A stretch of 64,000 nucleotides of DNA from Coriaria nepalensis (GCA_027186245.1 CP114495.1:4045001-4109000); one strand, 5' to 3'. Shown: positions 24,541 to 38,029, counted from the first letter of the stretch. Notes: generated by a model from the letters alone, not told the origin. Translations and numbers: made by a program.

Positions 24541-25639
24541 CAAAAAATATAATTTATTATTATTTTAATTTTAATTTCTTCTTTTATTTTCCCCATGCAT
24601 AATCGGGATAGTTCCGCCCCTACTGACAAGTGCATTCAGACCAAATGGACATGTTTTCCTCATCACACTTTTAGATTAGATAAGAAAGCCTATGATACTA
24701 GATATTACACATATTATAGCTTTTAGACTCAGGTACGTGGATATCCCACTTATTATTTTCAGGGATATTAGATATTACACATATTATAGATTTTTGGATT
24801 CAATGTTTTAGTGGTTTTGAGAGTTGTTTAGTGTTTATTAGACGATATTCGAACCGGCACCCGTTCGTATGTATAAAGAAGATCTATTTTTGACTTACAC
24901 ATTTCCATCTACCTTATCATTCTCTTCAGCTGAAATACTTCTAAATCATCTAGTTCGACAATGATCACTTTTCTAAGCATTGCATTATATGTGATAGTTC
25001 ATATATGACTGACTACCTTTGTTTTTCTTTTCTTTGGTCCCCTCCAATTTGGTCGAATAGAAATTTGCATCTTGGAGCGATGAGCAGAATGAAAATGACA
25101 GAATTTATGAATGCATGTTGTACATAATCAAGTTAGAAAGGTGGCCTGGTTTTTGTCCAGCCTTGTGTGCGCCGTGGGGTTCGTGAGGTTCCACATAAGT
25201 TAGGAGGTTTTGACGATATAGATCAAAAATTGTATTTTATGGAAATTATTATTAAATTAGATGATAGGATGAGTTGAGTATTTCTCTGAATCAATGTTTG
25301 AAATGAAATAATAATTTTTAGACCCAAATTCCTATAACAATTCAGTAATTTTTCAAAATTCAACCGAAATCACATGCAAAGCACCTCCATGCGTTCAAGC
25401 TCAAACTTGTTGATGAGAAATTTCAGATCAACAAACACCAAGGATCAAAGAAAGTATGAATATAGTTTATTGAATTCAAGTTTCATCAATGATGTGTGAA
25501 GGCTTTTATTCTTTCGAGCTGCTCACGAGCGTTAGGACTCTCGAATAATTGCTCACCAAGTAAAATAAAAATAGACAACAAATAATTATCAAATAGAATT
25601 AAGAAAAAATGGATTTTTATCTTTTAAACACGTACCCAG
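24541..25639. other. Non-coding sequence between gypsy and copia elements
   Basis: No gene seen. A perfect 21-bp direct repeat (tagatattacacatattatag) occurs at 24699-24719 and 24769-24789. The sequence up to 25639 replaces the expected first part of the copia 5' LTR, so a rearrangement or insertion ends there. Confidence 0.5.
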
Positions 25640-26014
25640 TGAAGGCTCCACTTTCTTTACGTGTAAAAGGGTTTTAAATGAGATATTCAATTCATAAAAG
25701 ACGGTTCAAGACTTTTTTTTACTATCTTTCTTCTTCTAATTTACGATGGGTAACATCAACTTCGTTAGATTGAAGTGAGTTTTCACATTTATACTTTCAC
25801 CGTCTCTTTACTTTGTATATAAATATGTGCAGTCACTCTGTGAGAGAGATAGAGTTGTAATAATTCAGTTGAATACTAAAATCCTTTTACAATTTACCCG
25901 TCGTGGTTTTTACCCTGATTTATTTGGAGGGTTTTCTACTGTGTCTATTTTCTATTTATCTATTTTCTCAATTTTACTATAATAGAAAGCTATATTCACC
26001 CATCATTCCCAGCA
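25640..26014 (+). repeat. 5' LTR of the host copia, truncated at its start
   Basis: Aligns by eye with the second part of the 3' LTR (from about 35020 to 35373): shared blocks include gagttttcacatttatactttca and ctatattcacccatcattc. It ends in ccagca at 26014, just before the primer-binding site. The first roughly 100 bases of the LTR are missing. Confidence 0.8.
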
Positions 26015-26018
26015 AAAA

Positions 26019-26034
26019 TGGTATCATAACCTGG
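26019..26034 (+). other. Primer-binding site of the host copia
   Basis: tggtatcataacctgg, close to the tggtatcagagc type complementary to plant initiator tRNA-Met, sits 4 bases after the LTR. Confidence 0.75.
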
Positions 26035-26116
26035 TTTCGCAATTCACTTTTTCACGTGGTACCATTTACGTAAAAGTGAGAATATATCTAAATTTGAAAA
26101 GTTTATGGTGAAAGAA

Positions 26117-27340
26117 ATGGCAACAAAGTTTGTCATAGAGAAGTTCAATGGGAATAATTTCTCGTTATGACAAATAAAGATGAAGGCATGAAGATGAAGG
26201 CAATCTTAACAAAAGAAGATTGTCGGGAGGCAATCAGAGAAAAGCTAGATGAGATCACTTACTATAAAAAATGGAACAAAATTCATGACAATGTTATCAC
26301 CAATTTATACCTAGGGTTAGTAGTCTTATCAAGTGTAGAGGAGAAAAAGACCCCAAAAGAGATTTGGGACACTTTAACATGATTGTACGAGGTCAAGTCA
26401 CTTCACAACAAGATCTTTCTTAAGAGAAGACTTTATACACTTTGAATGTTAGAATCCACTATAGTAATGGATCATATCAACACTATGAATACTCTACTGT
26501 CTCAACTATCAAAGCTAGGTTACAAAATAAATGTAAATAGCAGAACTTCTACTTTAAAGTCTACCATCTTCGTATGATCAAGTCATTGTCAACTTGACCA
26601 ATAATCTTCTCACAGATCAAGCTGCTATTTTGGAAGAAGAACATAGGCATAAGAATAAGGAGGATAAGTTGTCAAATTTGCAACAAGCTGAAGCATTATC
26701 AATGACGACATGGAGACCAATGGAATGTGATTCTAGTAGGAGCTAAAATCATAATAGATGTAAGTCAATAAGTAAGAAGAATATTAAATACTACAACTGT
26801 GGCAAGAAAGAGCACGTCAAGAAAGAGTGTTAGAGTATGAAGAAGAGTGAAGAGAAGAACGCACATGGAAATGTAGCAAGTAGCTCAGGCAATGCTATTA
26901 TTTTATACAACGAGGTAGCAACAGTTATTGAAGGCATAAAACAATTTGCTAACATCTGGCTTTCGGACTCAGGAGCTACATTGCATATGACCTCTTATAA
27001 ACCTATCTCAGAAGTATTTGTATTCATTGGAAATGATCATGCTTTGGAAATTGCTGGTATAGGTACCATCAAGTTAAAGATATATGATAGTATTGTTCAA
27101 ACTATCCAAGAGGTACGACATGTGAAGGGCTTTAAGAAGAATCTATTGTCTTCAGGATGATTAGATGGCCTTGGGTGCAAAAACCTCGTACAAAATAAGA
27201 TCATAAAGATCATGAAATACGCGCTTGTAGTGCTGAAGGTAGAGAAAGTCATTGTAAATCTATACGTGCTTTAAAAAGAGACACTAGAAGAAATAGAAAC
27301 ATAAGTTGTTTCAATAAATTCGAAGAATAATTGACGATAA
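26117..27340 (+). pseudogene. Copia gag-protease part of the host element
   Basis: The ATG at 26117 starts a typical copia gag (MATKFVIEKFNGNNFS), with VVLSSVEEKKTPKEIWDTLT at about 26.32-26.38 kb and SLHNKIFLKRRLYTL after it. The zinc knuckle at about 26.79-26.83 kb reads YYNCGKKEHVKKEC, with the first Cys replaced by Tyr. The protease reads WLSDSGATLHM with the catalytic Asp codon at 26966-26968, followed by VKGFKKNLLSSG. Similarity continues to about 27300 and ends at the nested LTR. Several stops break the frame. Confidence 0.85.
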
Positions 27341-27343
27341 TAT

Positions 27344-28217
27344 TGTTGGAAAATGGATTTAAAATTTCGAAGTGGAATCAATTAATTTGGTCACAGTGTA
27401 TAACAAATATTTTCTAAAAAATTATAGCTATCATTTATATATATATATAAATTAATCATATATCTATACAAAGAGGTCATATCTTAGTCTATGCGAATTG
27501 ATAATCGAGACTCACACCATAATTTTCTAAGTCGATCCTCAACACAATAGAATGTGTGTAAGTACGTAGAGATGACAAGCTTTTATTTTTATTTTTCTCT
27601 TAGAAAAATCAGTTCATAAAAAATCTCTCTTGAGTTATTATAATGAGATGTATTTATAGGACTCCATTAGGATTTCTATTTAATATTATTTTTAATTTAA
27701 ACTTTTTAATTTAATTGAATTGATAATTCAATCATAATATTAGATGATATCTTTTATATGGTTAAATATTTTCAAATCTAATTTAAAAAAGAATTTTATA
27801 TATTTTAAATCATATCATCTCTTTAATAATATATTTGATTTGATTAAATCTTTTCGAATCTAATTTAAAATAGAATATTATCTATTTTAAATCATATCAT
27901 ATTTCTAATGATATATTTAAATTAGTCAAACCTTTTCAAACCTTATTTAAAATATAATCTCATCTATTTTAAATGAAATTATATCTTATTTGAATTTTAA
28001 ATTAGTTTTTCAAACGAATCTAAATTTGACTTACCTAATCTTAAAATGAAATTAATATATCATATCAATTTAATATCATATATAACATATCTAATTCAAA
28101 ATAAAATATATTATTATTTAATAAATAAATTTCAAAATTCATTATTTACATGCATCTTTTAATTAATTAATTCTTTAACTAATTAAATACTAATTATCTC
28201 ATAATCACAAATTTGTC
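27344..28217 (-). repeat. 3' LTR of the nested copia, partly deleted
   Basis: Begins tgttggaaaatgg on +, and matches the right-hand LTR over its whole length with scattered differences, for example ctatacaaagag and gactcacaccat. Confidence 0.8.
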
Positions 28218-28311
28218 CTAGAAAATCATATATTTTCTATGTGCTTGCTCCTCTCGTGACTCCTCACTTCCTTTGAATTAGCCACTTCTCCACTGTTGTC
28301 ACAATATAGGA

Positions 28312-29046
28312 TTAGTGGTTTATCCATATCTGGAACAACTTCCAGATCAGTATAGAAATTCCTGAGCCATACCACCTCTTTCGATGTATATCTCTCGTTC
28401 TCCAAAAATACTTACGGATATACTTTATTGATATCCAATGTTCTAAACTAGGATTTGATTGATAACGACTGACTATCCCTATTGCATAACAAATTTCAGG
28501 TCTTGTACACAACATGATATACATTAGACTGTGTATAGAGAAATCTGTCTTAACTCTTTTTCTTCTTGAGGTGTTTTTAGACACTGCTCTTTAGAAAGAA
28601 CTATTCAATATTTTATTAGTAATTGACCTTTTTTGTAGTTTTGTATTGAGAATCGAACCATCACCTTATCTATATAAGAGTCTTGAGATAGTTCCAAATG
28701 CTTGTTCTTTCTATCCCTTAAGATTTGGATTCCTAGAATATAGTTTGCTTCTTCCAAATCGTTCATTTGGAATTGCTCGCTATCCATTTATTCACATTTG
28801 ACAATATTTCTACATCAATCCCAATGAGTAAAATATCGTCTACATAAAAAACTAAGAAGACCACCTTCTTATCTTTAATGTATTTATAGACACATAGCTC
28901 GTAAACATTTTACTCGAAACTCTATGTCCTATAGTCTCATCAAACCTTCGGTTCCAAGACCTAGACGCTTGCTTCAATCTATAAATGGATCTAAGAAATT
29001 TGCAAACTAACTGTGAGACATTCTCAAACTTATAAGACAAACACAA
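28312..29046 (-). pseudogene. RT-RNase H remnant of the nested copia
   Basis: Reading on the minus strand from 29046: VCKFLRSIYRLKQASRSWNR, then the catalytic region reading FYVDDILLIG near 28.83-28.85 kb, then DLEEANYILGIQILRDRKN (28.69-28.77 kb), and the start of RNase H with MYIMLCTRPEICYAIGIVSR (28.46-28.53 kb). Frames shift between the pieces. The YVDD box is intact, but the flanking domains are missing. Confidence 0.8.
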
Positions 29047-29049
29047 AAT

Positions 29050-30228
29050 ATCGCATATTTTCCCTTTTGCTCATAAGTTACCGTTTATTTGGTCAAGACA
29101 CAATTAACCGCTTAAAGCTTAATTATGTCTTTGTGAGTATAACCCGTTATTTCATAATCCATGACTTAACTCGAAAATTTCCGCCTTAAGGTTGGTCAAA
29201 TTCGAAATACATTACTTTTTCCTTTCTTCTTAAGAAGCTAACTTTAGTATTGATATGCTCCGAAACTTTTCTTAGGAGGACAAAAACAAAGATGGCTCGA
29301 GGCCATTTTCATATCTCACGGTATTGTACTGATAATGGAGACCATATGTTATATTCTCATATCAATCTTCTCCCACTTAGTATTTTAGAATGTGTGTTTT
29401 TATAAAATATTCTATGTTTTCAAATTAAAACTAATTAATTAATTCTAAATTAACTACTAGTTCACTAATAAATGTAATCATATTAATTGTAAATATCAAT
29501 CCTATTAGACATAGGTTCAATTAAATCATTTTAATTCATATCTTAATATGATCCTAATCTTATTAGTAGAACCTAATTTATAACTAATAGATTTAGTATA
29601 TTCATAAAATTTTATTAAAACTCCTTTTAATAAAATTGGTTATTAAAGTCCTAACGTAAATGTTTGATTTCATAAGGTGTGATTACTAAGTTTAATTCTT
29701 TAAGACTTAATCCATTTATGTAATTAATTTCACTAAATAAATAACATAAACAACTAGGATAATCTTAATTATATCATATTTCTACTCATGGGATGCATGA
29801 TTTAAAATAAAACTGTATGGATATTCATGTATGATATGTAATCGACTAATGCATAAATATGTTATCAATCAAATCAATAACATAAATAAATAGATATAAT
29901 AGATGAGGTAATTTTGGGTATTTCAAAAATTTACAATATTTGCAAAAAATACAAATAAATAAAGAAATAAAAATTACATAAGAGCTTCAAATGTTACATC
30001 ATTCCCTAAGCTTACTTCATCTTGAATCTAAACCTAACCGGTAATTTTCTAAATTAAACCCAATTTCATAATCCCTTGAAAAACAATTTCACATATCCCA
30101 ATTTTATACTTAACTTAATTATTTTCAATTGGGCCTTAACTCTTTTGGGCCAATCGGAGTTATTTTGGGTCAAACCCAATAAGCTATTTGGGTTTTCAAA
30201 AAAATCCAAAAAATTAAGTTAATAGGCT
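29050..30228. other. Non-coding interior of the nested copia
   Basis: A+T-rich, with no clear gag, protease or integrase similarity. Probably decayed or deleted interior, or the element's long leader. Confidence 0.45.
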
Positions 30229-30284
30229 TTAAAATACATTATTTTTGGGCCATAAAATAAATAGGTCAAACTCATTTACTGGGC

Positions 30285-30600
30285 GGGTCACAGGTCGAAC
30301 CCGTAAACTAACTTTTTTACATGACGGGGCAAAACCCGTGAAATTTCTAGGGTCACCCACAAGCGGCAGCGGCTTAGGACAGCCATCGCCGCTAGCAGCA
30401 GTGCACGCTGGCCGAAGCCAGCAGCTGGGACAGCCGCTTGTCCGACCACTGGCCTTATGCCGCAAATCCTTCTCGCGGCTTGGGCTCCCGAGGCTGAGCT
30501 TCCGCCGTGGGACGGTCTTGCGACTTTTGCTGCATTGCAGGATAGTCCCACGGCTGTTGCTTGTAGCGGCGCCGCTCCCTTTTGCCGTTTGTCGCCGCCC
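30285..30600 (-). other. G+C-rich island in the nested copia leader
   Basis: About 300 bases are conspicuously G+C-rich in an otherwise A+T-rich element, with ggcggcgac, gcggcgccgct and cagcggc words. It lies about 0.3 kb downstream of the primer site on the element's strand. Long frames are open on both strands (30229-30687 -, 30457-30828 +), as expected from few A+T stop codons; none has a recognisable domain. It could be a captured host fragment or a structured leader. Confidence 0.7.
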
Positions 30601-30872
30601 ATAAAACTGCCTTGTGTTTTCTTGTTCCACCATGCTTTGCAGAATTTTACAACAACAAAAACAATTGTACAAAAAATCATATGGCACAAATTGGCTTACA
30701 TAAAATCTAGAGAAAGAAAATTAAATAAATTTATAATCGAAAATTACTATATAATTAACAATATATTATATCAATCATACATTCAAAAATATAAACATCA
30801 ATTCAACATACATATCACACATATATGATAATGCAACAAGCTCATACAACGATTAATCTATATAAATATAAA

Positions 30873-30888
30873 GACCACTTTGATACCA
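30873..30888 (-). other. Primer-binding site of the nested copia
   Basis: On the minus strand reads tggtatcaaagtggtc, an initiator tRNA-Met type site, two bases from the end of the LTR. Confidence 0.75.
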
Positions 30889-30890
30889 AT

Positions 30891-32289
30891 TATTGGAAAA
30901 TGGGTTTAAAATTTCGCAGCGGAAGCGATTAATTTGATCTCAATATATAACACAAATCTTCTAAAAACTTTTAGTGATCATTTATATGTATATAAATTAA
31001 TCCTACATCTATACAAAGAGATCATACCTTAGCTTGTGCGAATCGATCGTCAAGACTCACACCATATTTTTCTAGGTCGATCCTCAACATAATAGAATGT
31101 GTGTGAGAAAGTAAAGATGATAAGGTTTTCTTTTTCTTTTTCTCTTAGAAAAATCACTTCATAAAAAATATCTCTTGAATTATTAGAATGAGATGTATTT
31201 ATAAGACTACATTAGGATTTCTATTTAATATTATTTTTAATTTAAACTCTTTAACTTAATTGAATTTATAATTCAATCATAATTTTAAATGATAAGATAA
31301 TCATTAGATGATATATTTGATATTATCAAATATTTTCAAATCTAATTTAAAATTTATATATTTTAAATTATATCATATCTTTACTAATCAATTTGATTTG
31401 ATTAAATCTTTTCAAATCTAATTGAAAATAGAATATTATCTATTTTAAATCATATCATATATGTAATGATATATTTGATTTAGTCAAACCTTTTCAAAAT
31501 TTATTTAAAATAGAATCTCTATTATTTTAAATCAAATCATATTTTATTTAAATACTAAATTAGTTTTTCGAGCAATCTAAATTTGACTTACCTAATCTTA
31601 ATGTTAAATTAATATCTCATATCAATTTAATATCATATATAATATATCTAATTCAAAATCAAATATATTATTATTTAATAAATAAAATTCGAAATTCATC
31701 ATTTAAATACATATTTTAATTAATAATTATTTAATTAATTAATTAACACTAATTATCTCATAATTACAAATTTTTCCCATAAAACTATTTTCTTGTAAAT
31801 AAGTCATTTTCAACATTTATCATTCTTACCCTATATAATGTTTTATAGAGGCGACCTGGAGATCATGAACTTATAATTCCAAGGTACAATAAATCAGATT
31901 ATTAATTAAACTCTTTAATATAATAAATATAATTTATTAATCCCAATATTATTCCAAGAAAAATATTAGATTACACTCTTACAATTATAGAACAAATTAT
32001 TGAGCAATCTCTAGTAATCCATTAATATTATCATTACATGCATTCAATCTTTCAAAAATTGATTCATATCTACATCAGTGATCCGGATCTAAATCACTTG
32101 TATTCATATTGTCTGTGTATTGTACTAGCAACCATTAATTAAAGATTTCATACTATAATATTTTGTGGACAATTTAATTTATTATTTATAATCTTAATCC
32201 TCTCGTTCCAATGTAAGATTATAGTCACATAAATGAATTTGGAATATTATGATATTTATACATATTATTCAATAAATACATTCACAACA
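30891..32289 (-). repeat. 5' LTR of the nested copia, full length
   Basis: Runs from tattggaaaatggg (expected TG changed to TA on +) to cacaaca at 32289. It matches the other LTR from its left end to about 31790; the rest has no counterpart because that part of the left LTR is deleted. Confidence 0.75.
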
Positions 32290-34850
32290 ATTATATAGAA
32301 AAATGTTACTTTTATTAATTTCACAAAAACAATACTCTCATCACATGCTTTCAAGGAACCATGGCCAACAGATGTGGCATAAAAAAACTCGGCCATATGT
32401 CAGAGCAGGGTATGAAACTTCTCTTTCATCCGAAGTTGCTCCCTAGTCTCACAAGAATTTATTAACCATTATGTCAGCATTATGTCACAAGTAAGCATCA
32501 TAGATTAAAGTTCAAAACATTAAGTTCGAGAAGTAATTGTATTCTGGATTTGATTCACTCTGATGTTTGGTAAGCACCAGTGATGTCCCTTAGATGAGCT
32601 AAATAGTATGTATCATTCATTGATGATTACTCTAGAAGATGTTGAGAGTATCTTATCAAGAAGAAGTTAGATGTGTTTTAGACCTTCAAATTATTCAAAG
32701 AGCGGGTAGAACTGATAATGGAAGAGAATTCACTAATAATGAATTTAATGATTTCGGTCAGCAAGAATATTGCATCAAGAGGTAATATACAATGGCATAC
32801 ACTCCTCAACCAAATGGAGTGGCAGAGCAAATGTACATAACCTTTTTGGAAAAAACAAGAGCAAAGAACTATAAGTATAGGTAAATCATTCTAGAAGCAG
32901 TCAACACCGCTTGTTATATTATAAATCGATCACCTACAACAACAATGGTTAAAAACACCAATGAAAAAATAGACTGGGAAGTCAGTTGATAACTCTCACC
33001 TCCATACGTGTGGAAGTCATTTGTATGTAATGTACAATGCCCAAGAAATAACAAAGCTCAATCCCAAACGAGAAAGTGTATCTTGGGGTATGTTGAGAGA
33101 GTCAAGGGGTATCACTTGTAGGAAGGGTATCTTGGGGTATGTTGATGAATTCAAGGTGTATCGCTTGTAAGACCTAACTTCCCGTAAGATCGTCATCAGC
33201 AGAGATGTGATATTTGCAAAGACAGACTATAAGAGAAAAGAAATGATAGCACTTTAAAAGAAAATCCAAAGACTATATCAATTCAAGTGGAAAAAAAGTC
33301 TGAAGAGGAAAATTCTTCTAAAGCAGCACCAGAGCACAAAGAACAGGAACTAATGGATTCTGAGGAGCCTGAACCTCGAAGATCAAGTCGTACTCGATCC
33401 ACACCAACTTGGCATGAGGATTATTTCATGGAGGCTCATGTTGCATATTAACTTTTAACAGAGGATGGAGAGCCACCAACTTTTGAGGAGGTCATCATTA
33501 GCTAAGATGCTTCTTTGTGGACGACAGCAATAGAAAAAGAAATTGAAACTTTGCATAAAAATGAGAAATGGGAGTTGGTTCCTCTACCATATGGAAGAAT
33601 AGCCATTCAAAATAAATAGGTCTTCAAGATCAGCAGAATGACAACGACCGAGTGAAACAATATCGTGCATAGACTGGCGACTAAAGGATATGTTAAAAAA
33701 AAAAAAGAGATTGACTTTAATGGATATTTTCACATATTGTTCAACTCACGATAGTCAGAGTTGTCCTAGCAATATGTCCTACATTTTACTTATATCTTGA
33801 ACAACTAGATATAAAGACATATTTTCTTCATGGAGAACTTGTAGAAGAGATTTATACACTCTAACCAAAAAGTTTTGTAGAAGAAGGAAAAGAAAACTTG
33901 GTTTGCAGGTTGGACAAATCTCTATACGGTCTCAAACAGGGGCTAAGGTGTTAGTACAAGAGATTTGATTCATATATATTGAGCCATAGATACAACAGAC
34001 TTGATTTAGATCTTTGTGCATGCTACAAGTAATTTGATAATAATGACTTCATTCTTTTTCTATTGTATGTTCATGATATGTTAGTAGCAGGCCTCAACAA
34101 AGATTGCAATGCTTCAATATGCAAGAATGTAAGCTAATTTCTACCACTCTTCCTATTAATTTTAAGTTATCCTCAAGTATGAGTCCTAGTAATGAAGTAG
34201 AGAGGATGGAGATGTCTCGAGTACCATATGCATCAGCAGTGGGAAGTTTAATGTTTGCCATGATTTGTTCAAGACCAGACATTGCATAAGCAGTGGGAGT
34301 GGTTAGTCGATACATGGAGAATGGCAGTAAAGAGCATTAGAGTACAATAAAAATGGTCCTAAGATATGTCAATGGCACATTAAATACTGCATTATGTTAT
34401 GGTGGGTCAAATTTTACTGTTAGAGGCTATGGTAGTTCAAATTATGCAAGTGATCTGAATAAAAGTAAATCTATGACATGTTATGTGTTTACTCTTACTG
34501 GAGGAGGTGTAAGTTGGATTTCAAAACTACAGTCCCATCGCAGCTACTTCTACGATGGAGGAATAATATGTTGCAACTATACAAGGTGGCAAAGAGTTAA
34601 TCTGGTTGCAAATGGTGATAGAGGAACTCGAACACAAACAAGGGAATGTTGCTCTATTTTGTGATAGTCAGAACACTTTGTACTTAGCAAGGAATCTAGC
34701 ATTTCATCCAATGACAAAACACATCCGCTTTCAATAGCATTTTATTCGAGAAAAAATGGAAGATGGAAGTGTGGATATTCAAAAGATAACCTAGTAGATG
34801 TATTAACAAAATTGATATTGATAAGTTTATATGGTGTCGATCCGTAAGCA
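32290..34850 (+). pseudogene. Copia integrase-RT-RNase H part of the host element
   Basis: Integrase zinc region GHMSEQGMKLLFHPKLLPSL preceded by MWHKK (32.38-32.45 kb), then HRLKF, LIHSDVW and SFIDDYSRRC of the catalytic core and YTPQPNGVAEQM (32.80-32.83 kb). RT starts near 33.45 kb with DASLWTTAIEKEIETLHKNE, continues with LDKSLYGLKQGLRCWYKRF, and has the catalytic box as YVHDM instead of YVDDM (34066-34080). After a deletion, RNase H covers 34.2-34.8 kb with PYASAVGSLMFAMICSRPDI and FCDSQNTLYLARN. Frameshifts and stops are numerous. Confidence 0.85.
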
Positions 34851-34916
34851 GTGGGATATGGTGAAAGTAGAGAGGATAAAGAGATTACAATAAAAGTGAT
34901 TTTTAGTGGGAGAACA

Positions 34917-35373
34917 TGAAAAATAAAGCCACTTTCCCATTAATTGAAGGTTTTGGAAAATTTCAAAGACATTATTGATTCATTATTTGAAGTCGGTTAC
35001 TAAAGTCGCAAACAAACATTCTCTTTCTTTAAGTGTTAAAGGGTTTCAAATGAGATCTTCGGTTCAAGATTTTTTACCATCTTTCTTCTCCTCATTTATG
35101 ATGTTAACATCAACTTCATAAAATTAAAATGAGTTTTCACATTTATACTTTCAGAGTCTCTTTGCTTTGCATATAAACATGTGTAGTTGTGAAAGAGAAA
35201 GAGAGTTATAATAATTCATTTGAATAGTAAATCCTTCAACAAGTTTACGTATAATTTTTACCTTAATTTATTTTAAAAATTTTCACGTAAAATATATATA
35301 TATCTATTTTCGATTTATTTATTTTCTCAATTTCATTATAATATACAACTATATTCACCCATCATTCTCAACA
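34917..35373 (+). repeat. 3' LTR of the host copia
   Basis: Starts tgaaaaataaagcc after a short purine run agtgggaga and ends ctcaaca. 457 bp. Its second part matches the 5' LTR at 25640-26014. Confidence 0.8.
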
Positions 35374-38029
35374 CAATGAGACTATTCGAAATACACCTTC
35401 AAGCTTAGCTCCTCAATATTAGCTCGATTCGATTAAACCCTCTAGCACCCTCAATGCTTTTCCTAACTTCAATTAATCAATATAAATTTGATGAAAGAGA
35501 TCTTATTATCTTAACCTCCATATATATATATATATATATTTGTTTAATCTTTTTTAACTTGAAAATATCTACATCAAATAAGCTTTATACAGTTAAGTCA
35601 TACTTGCAGCTGGGGGGGAATCAAACGAACACACGACTTGGATACGTACGAATATCTAACGTTGTTCTGAAGATTCAATCTATCAACCTACTACGTTATA
35701 TATGTGATATTTTCATCAATTTTACTTTGCCGAATTGGCCTCAACTAAAGCAATTGTTACTTGTTAGTCAAAACCACTTCAGAAGTTCTATCTATTAGAA
35801 ATTATTTTCTTCTGCGAGTAATGATTATATATGCAAACTTGAAAACAATTAATGTGATTATAATTTCAAGTAGCAAGTTGAGAGTAACAAATTAACATAA
35901 AAATTGGATTAGTTGCTTTTGAGCATAGTGGTGAACACATGGGACTGCTGTCTATTAGTCTAAGCAACCTAATTTATTTTTCTCCCTCTTTTTACTTTTT
36001 CAAATAGAGTTCTTGGATTTTATTAGACAAACCCATGTGATATCCTTTCTAACTTTTTTAAGACTACAAATCCATGCTCTTTACATTTCATGTCCTTTTG
36101 TTTTCCAGTATCTCTCTCATGAGAAAATGTAACATGAGTTTGAAATTCATTTCCGACCAAAAAGTTACATCTTAAAGGATTTTTTTTTTTTTTTATCATC
36201 TTATGTCATCAAAATATATTTGACGTTACATTGTATTAAAATAACATAAAATCATATTATATATTTATATAATTAATATTATGAAAAACATTTTTATTCC
36301 AAAGAGGAAAAAAAAAATCCCATTCTTAAGACTTTTTTTTTTCTTTTTAAAATAGATTAATGGGCATTAATTCATTTTTTTTTTTTAAATTATGTAAAGT
36401 TTTTCCGAGTTTATTATTATATATAATATATATAAATAAATAGCGAATATTTTATTCTACCAAGTACGCTTCCATCAAGTTATAACTGAGCTTTTGTAGT
36501 TTAAAGGGGTAAAGAAGAATAATGTTAGAAATAATAGAGGAGAGGGAACGTCGTCGTTTCAATTGTATGCAACAACTTAATAAAAGATAGTAAGATATAA
36601 TAAGATCTCTATCCCCTAATTTGATGAAAAATATTTGTTTGAATTAAGTATGTAATTAAGCGATCTATTATTGTACAAGCCAATTCTTCATTCATACTAC
36701 TTAACACCACTAATTATGCTTAGTGGTGCCCCCACATAACACTCTGGTTTTATTTCGTGGAGTAAGGACCAAGTAAACATAGAAAGACACGACGAGTAAG
36801 TGAGTGACTTATAAACATGTATTAAAAGACAACTAATAATTTCATGCGTGTTATGTGCTTTAATATATTAGCTGATGGGTCATTAATAAGTTTAGTCTAT
36901 GTCATTCCGGAGATATAGTTTAGTTAAAATATATAATATTATTTAAAATAAATTATGAGATTATATTTTAAATGTTATGATATAATATAATTTAATTGAT
37001 AGATTAAATTTAATTTTTGATCATAAGTTTCTTTTTATTATCGGGATTGAAAATGATGAATAGTATTATAAATTTTTCAATATTTTTATTTATTTATCTG
37101 ATAAATAATATTTTTTGTCGGTTCTAATTTTAAAATAATATTCTAAATTTATAAGTCTCCAAATTTATAAGATTAAGTTTTATGTAACGTAGTAGTATAT
37201 ATAAATTAATTTTTTTTTGACATAATGCTTATGATTCGAGACATTTCTAAAATATAACTTAATTATCTATTATTTTTTTTTTTGAAATTGGCATCAACTT
37301 GAATAGAATCTCTAATTTTTTTTAATATGGTAATAAATTTTAGTGTGATTTTTTCATATAGCAACAAAAAATTATTACATTATTGTTTTGAGAGCTTCTT
37401 TTTGTGAAATGGTGCCCATAGTAGGACAATCCTCTTTACCTTCTTCATTTTAATTATTTCTTATAACACTCTCAATTATCTACTCATTAATTAATATCTT
37501 TGAAGTTATGTCATTTTTTTAATGATAGTTTAAGAGATCTTCGACATCCATTCCATTTTAATAATTCAACTGCTTAATTATATTTTACTGTTCTTAAATG
37601 TCTCTACCATCTAATTTATCTAAAATTTCTGAACACATATCATATGTAGGCTAAGTTTTACAATATTAAAAGCTAATTTGCATTTATATTTTCCTGAATA
37701 TTTATTGTCCAAGACGAAATTGAAATATTCATTGCACCTAAGATATTTCATTTCTTATGGATTTCCTTCCCCTAATTCATAACACTTCAAAATACTACAA
37801 TAAAATCGATGATAATATTATATCTTGAATTCTCTTATGATCCCACATCATAAGACTGAATCTTTATACTGTTGCATTCGGTGGCAAGAAACATAGTACA
37901 ATATTTTGTAATCTTTCAATAGATATTGGATGAGAATGACAATTATCAGCAAACAAGGGAGCTTTTCTATCAAATTTTTGTTTATCGAATTGTCGAACAA
38001 ATTCTTCAAATAACTCCCAGGTAATCAAG

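Larger units (their letters stand above)
27344..32289 (-). mobile_element. Nested Ty1/copia element on the minus strand
   Basis: Two similar direct repeats (27344-28217 and 30891-32289) flank minus-strand copia pol remnants. On the minus strand, the 5' LTR is the right-hand one, followed by a primer site at 30873-30888. Flanking 5-mers are aatat (27339-27343) and attat (32290-32294), a possible target duplication with one mismatch. Protease and most of gag-integrase are absent, and the left LTR lacks about 0.5 kb on its inner side, so a deletion removed the RNase H end, the polypurine tract and part of the 3' LTR. Confidence 0.8.
25640..35373 (+). mobile_element. Ty1/copia element with a nested copia insertion
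   Basis: A partial 5' LTR (25640-26014), primer-binding site (26019-26034), gag-protease (26.1-27.33 kb), integrase-RT-RNase H (32.29-34.85 kb) and 3' LTR (34917-35373) belong to one element on +. A second copia element on - occupies 27344-32289, splitting the pol gene between protease and integrase core. Both are decayed. Confidence 0.85.

Noticed and set aside
30229..30828. Long overlapping open frames on both strands
   Set aside because: They result from high G+C content with few stop codons; none resembles a known protein and they sit in a retrotransposon leader.
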